Below are positions 61,077 through 64,000 of a stretch of 64,000 nt of DNA, piece by piece (position 1 is the first letter of the stretch; each line of letters begins with the position of its first letter). The DNA lies in assembly GCA_963823275.1 (NCBI GenBank), contig CAWGKW010000001.1, forward strand, positions 372,001-436,000, read 5' to 3'. The position numbers and the translations under genes were made by a program. This DNA is from RHKX01 sp963823275. Its GTDB lineage: Bacteria; Actinomycetota; Thermoleophilia; Solirubrobacterales; 70-9. Below the pieces are notes generated by a model. It did not search any database and was not told the origin of the DNA. It saw only the letters and a list, made by a program, of their open reading frames with translations.

Positions 61077-63655
61077 CGGAGCGTGCGCACGCCAAGCGGG
61101 AAGACGTCGGTGATCACCCAGGCCTCGACCTGGTCGGGGACGTCGGCTCCGGCAGGCAGGCGCAGGTCGAGCCCGGTGATGTCACCGCCGGAGCGCCGCA
61201 GCGTCGTCAGGCCGTTGTAGTCGAGCGGCAGCGGGCGGTCGTTGGCGGCATCGACGAGCATCACGTCGGCGGTATGGCGCCGGGCGGCGAACTTCGCCCC
61301 ACGGTCGAGGTCGAGCCGGACCCGCACCGAGCCGTCCGATCCGGAGGTCGGCCGATCGAGCGCCACCGATCCGACCCCCACCCCCTTCGGCCGCCGGTTG
61401 GCGGGGCCGCTGTAGCCGCTGGTCAGATAGGAGCCGCCGGCGATCAGCTTCTGATCCTGGTTACAGAGCCCGGCGACGATCAGGGCGACCCCCAGGTTCG
61501 GCACCTCCGGGCAGTTGACCTCGCCGTGGACGGCGGCGCCCGGTCCGACCCGCAGGTTCCCGTCGATGCGGCCGCGGAACTGGAGCTGATCCAAGGGGAC
61601 CGGGCCGAACGTGAACAGAAGCTCGAAGCCTCGTTGTTGGAGGATGATCGAATTGCCGACGTAGCGACCGGTCAGCGGGAATGCGAACTCGCTGCCGGAG
61701 TCCGCGACCCGCCTCCCCCTGCCGTCCTCCTTGGAGCCCACCACCCAGAGCAGCAGCCTGCCGCGATTGCCGTTTCCGGACCCGGTGCGCTGCAGCGTTC
61801 CCGTGATCCAGTCGTAGCTGTCGAAGCCGATCTGGTTGACCGAGGGCAGCAGCGACGGCAGCGGCAGCGCGAGCCGGCTCAGGTTGAAGGCGCCGACGCG
61901 CTCGCGGCCGGTCTTCAGCGGCAGTCTGGTGCCGTGGCGAGGCTCGGTCTCAAACCGGATCCGGTCTGAGAACGAGCCGCCCCCGTCGCCGGTGTACTGA
62001 CCGGCCAGATCGACGGTGTAGTTCGTGTCGGCGTTGAGGAATCCCTCGGGGACGATATGGAGGTCGCGACCGTCGGCGGAGAGCTGCGCGGTGAAGGGGA
62101 ACGGTGGATCGACGCTCTCGACGAGTGACTTCGCATCGGGGCTCGGCTGCATCTTCACGTCCTCGGTCTCGCCGTCCCTGCGGACCACCAGGCGGGCCGT
62201 GATCGTCGTTGCCGTCGGCAATCGTTGCGGGTAGCCGCTGGGCTCGGTCGAGCCGCCCGCCGTCACCGGGAAGGTGCGGGTGAGATCGTCGCCGAAGCGC
62301 TCACCCGGATCCGTTTCGCACCGTTCGTCGCCTCGGGCCCGGCCGAGGCAGTAGTCGTAGGGGACGAAGTGGAGCGATCCGTCCTCGCCACCGATCCAGA
62401 TGCCGCGCTTGCCGAGGGCGGGGCTGCCGTTGAGGTCGTTGCGATCTCGGAGCGCCCGGCTCTTCGGCGTCGTTTCGTAGGACCAGCGGCGGGAGCCGTC
62501 GCGGGTGTTGATCGCATAGAGCCGGCCGTCGGAGGAACCGACGTAGAGGATCCGGCCGGACTCGCCCTTCGGTGGGAGGCCGAGGACCGGGGAGGAGCGG
62601 ATCGAATCGCCCGTGTCGTAGCGCCAGATCAGGTTGCCGTCGGGGTCGAGCTTGTATATCGAGCCGTCGGCGGAGGCGACGTAGATCGCGATCGTGTTGC
62701 CGTCCCGGTCCTCCTCGAGGGCGGCCGAGGGGTAGACGTGATCGCTCGTCTTGAACCGCCACCGCTCGGCCCCGGTCTCCGGGTCGAGCGCGTAGAGGTT
62801 GCCGTCGAAGGACCCGATGTAGACGGTTCCGTCGCCGCCGATCGCCGCCGAGGCGGCGTTGAACCCGATCGTGAACTTGTTCCACAGCGCCGCGCCGGCG
62901 GAGTCGATCCCGTAGAGGAAGGTGTCGACGGAGCCGAAGAAGATCCTGCCGTCGTCGTCGATCGCCGCAGCCGACCAGACGGCGTTCCCGGTCGGGAAGT
63001 TCCACAGCTCCTCCCCCGCGGGGCTGATCGCGTACATGCCGCCGCCGGTGTTGCCCGCGTACAGGATCCCGCCCGGCCCGGTGACGACGTTGCCCTCCCA
63101 CCAGTTGACGATCTGCCCGCCCTGCGGCGGCTTCTCGGTCCGGAACCGCCAGACGATCCGCTGCCTGCGCGTGAGGTCCCTTCGCTTCGGGTCGCGGAGA
63201 CGATAGATGTGCTCGTCGGCGGAGCCGAACGTGACGGTCGGCCCGCCGGCCTCGCCGTCGCGGGCGCCGAGGGTCGCTGCGGAGTCGATGATCTCCCCGG
63301 TCTTCAGCTTCCAGCGCAGGTCGCCGTGGCGGTCGACGGCGTAGAAGCGACGGTCGGCGGAGCCGAAGTAGGCGGTGTCCTCGCCGTCGATCACCGGGGT
63401 GGAGAAGACTCCCTTGCCCGTCTTGAACCGCCAGGGGTGGCCCCCCTCGTGGTAGCGGGCGCGGAGCGGCGAGGATCCGGTGTTGCGGCGGTCCCGGCGC
63501 ATCGCGGGCCACGGCGAGCTCTTCATGACCGGCGTGTCGTAGCTGAACGTCCGCGTCGCCTGGGCTTCGCCAGGGGTCGCCGCAAGCGCCAGGAGCAGCG
63601 TCAGGGCAGCAGCGGCGGGCACGACCACGATCGAGCGGCGGGCGGCGGCGTTCAC
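61073..63655 (-). CDS. Secreted PQQ-like beta-propeller protein
   Basis: 860 residues. Signal peptide about 7-32, then a long series of PQQ-type blades (about 65-440), each with repeated GTVYFGSxDxxxYAID / W+FKTG units: PWRFKTGKGVFSTPVIDGEDTAYFGSADRRFYAVD, YVGSSDGRLYAINTRDGSRRW. After these come a beta-rich region (about 470-600) and two further domains with GLCNQDQ. No PQQ-binding dehydrogenase residues are obvious; propellers like this are usually structural or binding. Convergent with the hydratase: the two stops share the same CTAG. Confidence 0.85.
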   Translation of the reverse strand: MNAAARRSIVVVPAAAALTLLLALAATPGEAQATRTFSYDTPVMKSSPWPAMRRDRRNTGSSPLRARYHEGGHPWRFKTGKGVFSTPVIDGEDTAYFGSADRRFYAVDRHGDLRWKLKTGEIIDSAATLGARDGEAGGPTVTFGSADEHIYRLRDPKRRDLTRRQRIVWRFRTEKPPQGGQIVNWWEGNVVTGPGGILYAGNTGGGMYAISPAGEELWNFPTGNAVWSAAAIDDDGRIFFGSVDTFLYGIDSAGAALWNKFTIGFNAASAAIGGDGTVYIGSFDGNLYALDPETGAERWRFKTSDHVYPSAALEEDRDGNTIAIYVASADGSIYKLDPDGNLIWRYDTGDSIRSSPVLGLPPKGESGRILYVGSSDGRLYAINTRDGSRRWSYETTPKSRALRDRNDLNGSPALGKRGIWIGGEDGSLHFVPYDYCLGRARGDERCETDPGERFGDDLTRTFPVTAGGSTEPSGYPQRLPTATTITARLVVRRDGETEDVKMQPSPDAKSLVESVDPPFPFTAQLSADGRDLHIVPEGFLNADTNYTVDLAGQYTGDGGGSFSDRIRFETEPRHGTRLPLKTGRERVGAFNLSRLALPLPSLLPSVNQIGFDSYDWITGTLQRTGSGNGNRGRLLLWVVGSKEDGRGRRVADSGSEFAFPLTGRYVGNSIILQQRGFELLFTFGPVPLDQLQFRGRIDGNLRVGPGAAVHGEVNCPEVPNLGVALIVAGLCNQDQKLIAGGSYLTSGYSGPANRRPKGVGVGSVALDRPTSGSDGSVRVRLDLDRGAKFAARRHTADVMLVDAANDRPLPLDYNGLTTLRRSGGDITGLDLRLPAGADVPDQVEAWVITDVFPLGVRTLR

Positions 63656-63737
63656 GCGGGCGATGATTGCACCCCTCGGCGAGAACGTCCTAGAGTCCCT
63701 CGCGTGGAGAACCTTCCCGACGTCCGAGATCGTCCTG

Positions 63738-64000
63738 ATGACTGAACTCGGCGCGAACGGTGTCAGCGCCCGGGAGGTGGTCGATGTGGCCCGGCGCGGT
63801 GCTGTGGTCCGGCTCTCGCAGCAGGCGCGGGACGCGATGGCCGAGACGGAGGCGGTCGTCGAGAGGATTGCCGACTCCGATGAGCCGACCTACGGGGTCA
63901 CCACTGGATTCGGGTCGCTCGCACACACGCGGATCCCGGCGGATCGCCGGACCGAGCTGCAGCGAGCGCTGATTCGCTCGCACGCCGCCGGCATGGGTCC
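63738..64000 (+). CDS. hutH: Histidine ammonia-lyase, N-terminal part (3' end outside window)
   Basis: From ATG 63738 the frame is open to the window end (87 complete codons). MTELGANGVSAREVVDVARRG leads to EPTYGVTTGFGSLAHTRIP and LQRALIRSHAAGMG, the signature N-terminal region of HutH. The MIO-forming Ala-Ser-Gly lies beyond the window. The enzyme turns histidine into urocanate and ammonia, the first step of histidine breakdown to glutamate, fitting the nearby proline/ornithine genes that also yield glutamate. Confidence 0.9.
   Translation, partial: MTELGANGVSAREVVDVARRGAVVRLSQQARDAMAETEAVVERIADSDEPTYGVTTGFGSLAHTRIPADRRTELQRALIRSHAAGMG

Noticed and set aside
62225..63745. 506-codon plus-strand ORF opposite the PQQ-like propeller gene
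   Set aside because: Val/Asp/Arg-rich antisense of repeated propeller blades; no domain, and the minus strand has signal peptide and blades.

Overview
The window is high-GC actinobacterial DNA. The best guess is Thermoleophilia / Solirubrobacterales. The grounds are several secreted proteins with the short N-terminal membrane segment and coiled linker common in that group, YWTD propellers, two WS/DGAT acyltransferases, a proline/ornithine catabolic locus and GTG/TTG starts. Taxonomy is inferred from protein style, not from a marker gene.

Layout. (1) 1-6.7 kb, chromosomal backbone: sugar-lactone oxidase (partial), PLP aldolase/racemase-fold enzyme, tRNA-Ser(GCT), DJ-1/PfpI protein, AbiEi/DUF559 protein, WS/DGAT acyltransferase, HD protein, two small proteins, then an intact tRNA-Arg(ACG) at 6739-6812. 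(2) 6.8 to about 41.6 kb, accessory island: ten further copies of the 3' part of this same tRNA-Arg (anticodon loop to discriminator base, 42 bp) lie on the same strand at irregular intervals. Most are followed by a conserved CTCTCCTGATCGGCCGCAAT-like stretch, and five by a 140-190 bp non-coding tail carrying two CATGGACATTGGG-like motifs. Between them sit cargo modules of about 0.9-5.6 kb: K+ channel, HicBA, baeRF remnant, sensor kinase/regulator pair, lipase, HsdM remnant, GH10 xylanase, YadA-head-like repeat protein, two YWTD propellers, VOC protein, quinone reductase, cupredoxin, arylsulfotransferase, alpha/beta hydrolase, homocysteine methyltransferase, two Usp proteins, PemK/RHH and many secreted proteins of unknown function. 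No intact integrase was found. I read the island as a cassette array built by repeated site-specific insertion at the tRNA-Arg 3' end by a recombinase acting in trans. This is the main candidate for an undescribed system. (3) 41.6-64 kb, backbone: GAF/degenerate GGDEF protein with an MshEN protein and a long coiled coil, SRPBCC protein, methyltransferase, DUF4333 lipoprotein, frameshifted aldehyde dehydrogenase, GGDEF/HD-GYP protein, secreted protein, quinone reductase, FetAB-type ABC exporter, ornithine aminotransferase divergent from proline dehydrogenase and P5C dehydrogenase (all leading to glutamate), zincin, broken aldo/keto reductase, broken second WS/DGAT, enoyl-CoA hydratase, PQQ-type propeller and the start of histidine ammonia-lyase.

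Many genes inside and outside the island are broken by one-base shifts, several in short homopolymers. Either pseudogenes are common here or the assembly carries indel errors; sequence alone cannot decide, so each case is flagged.
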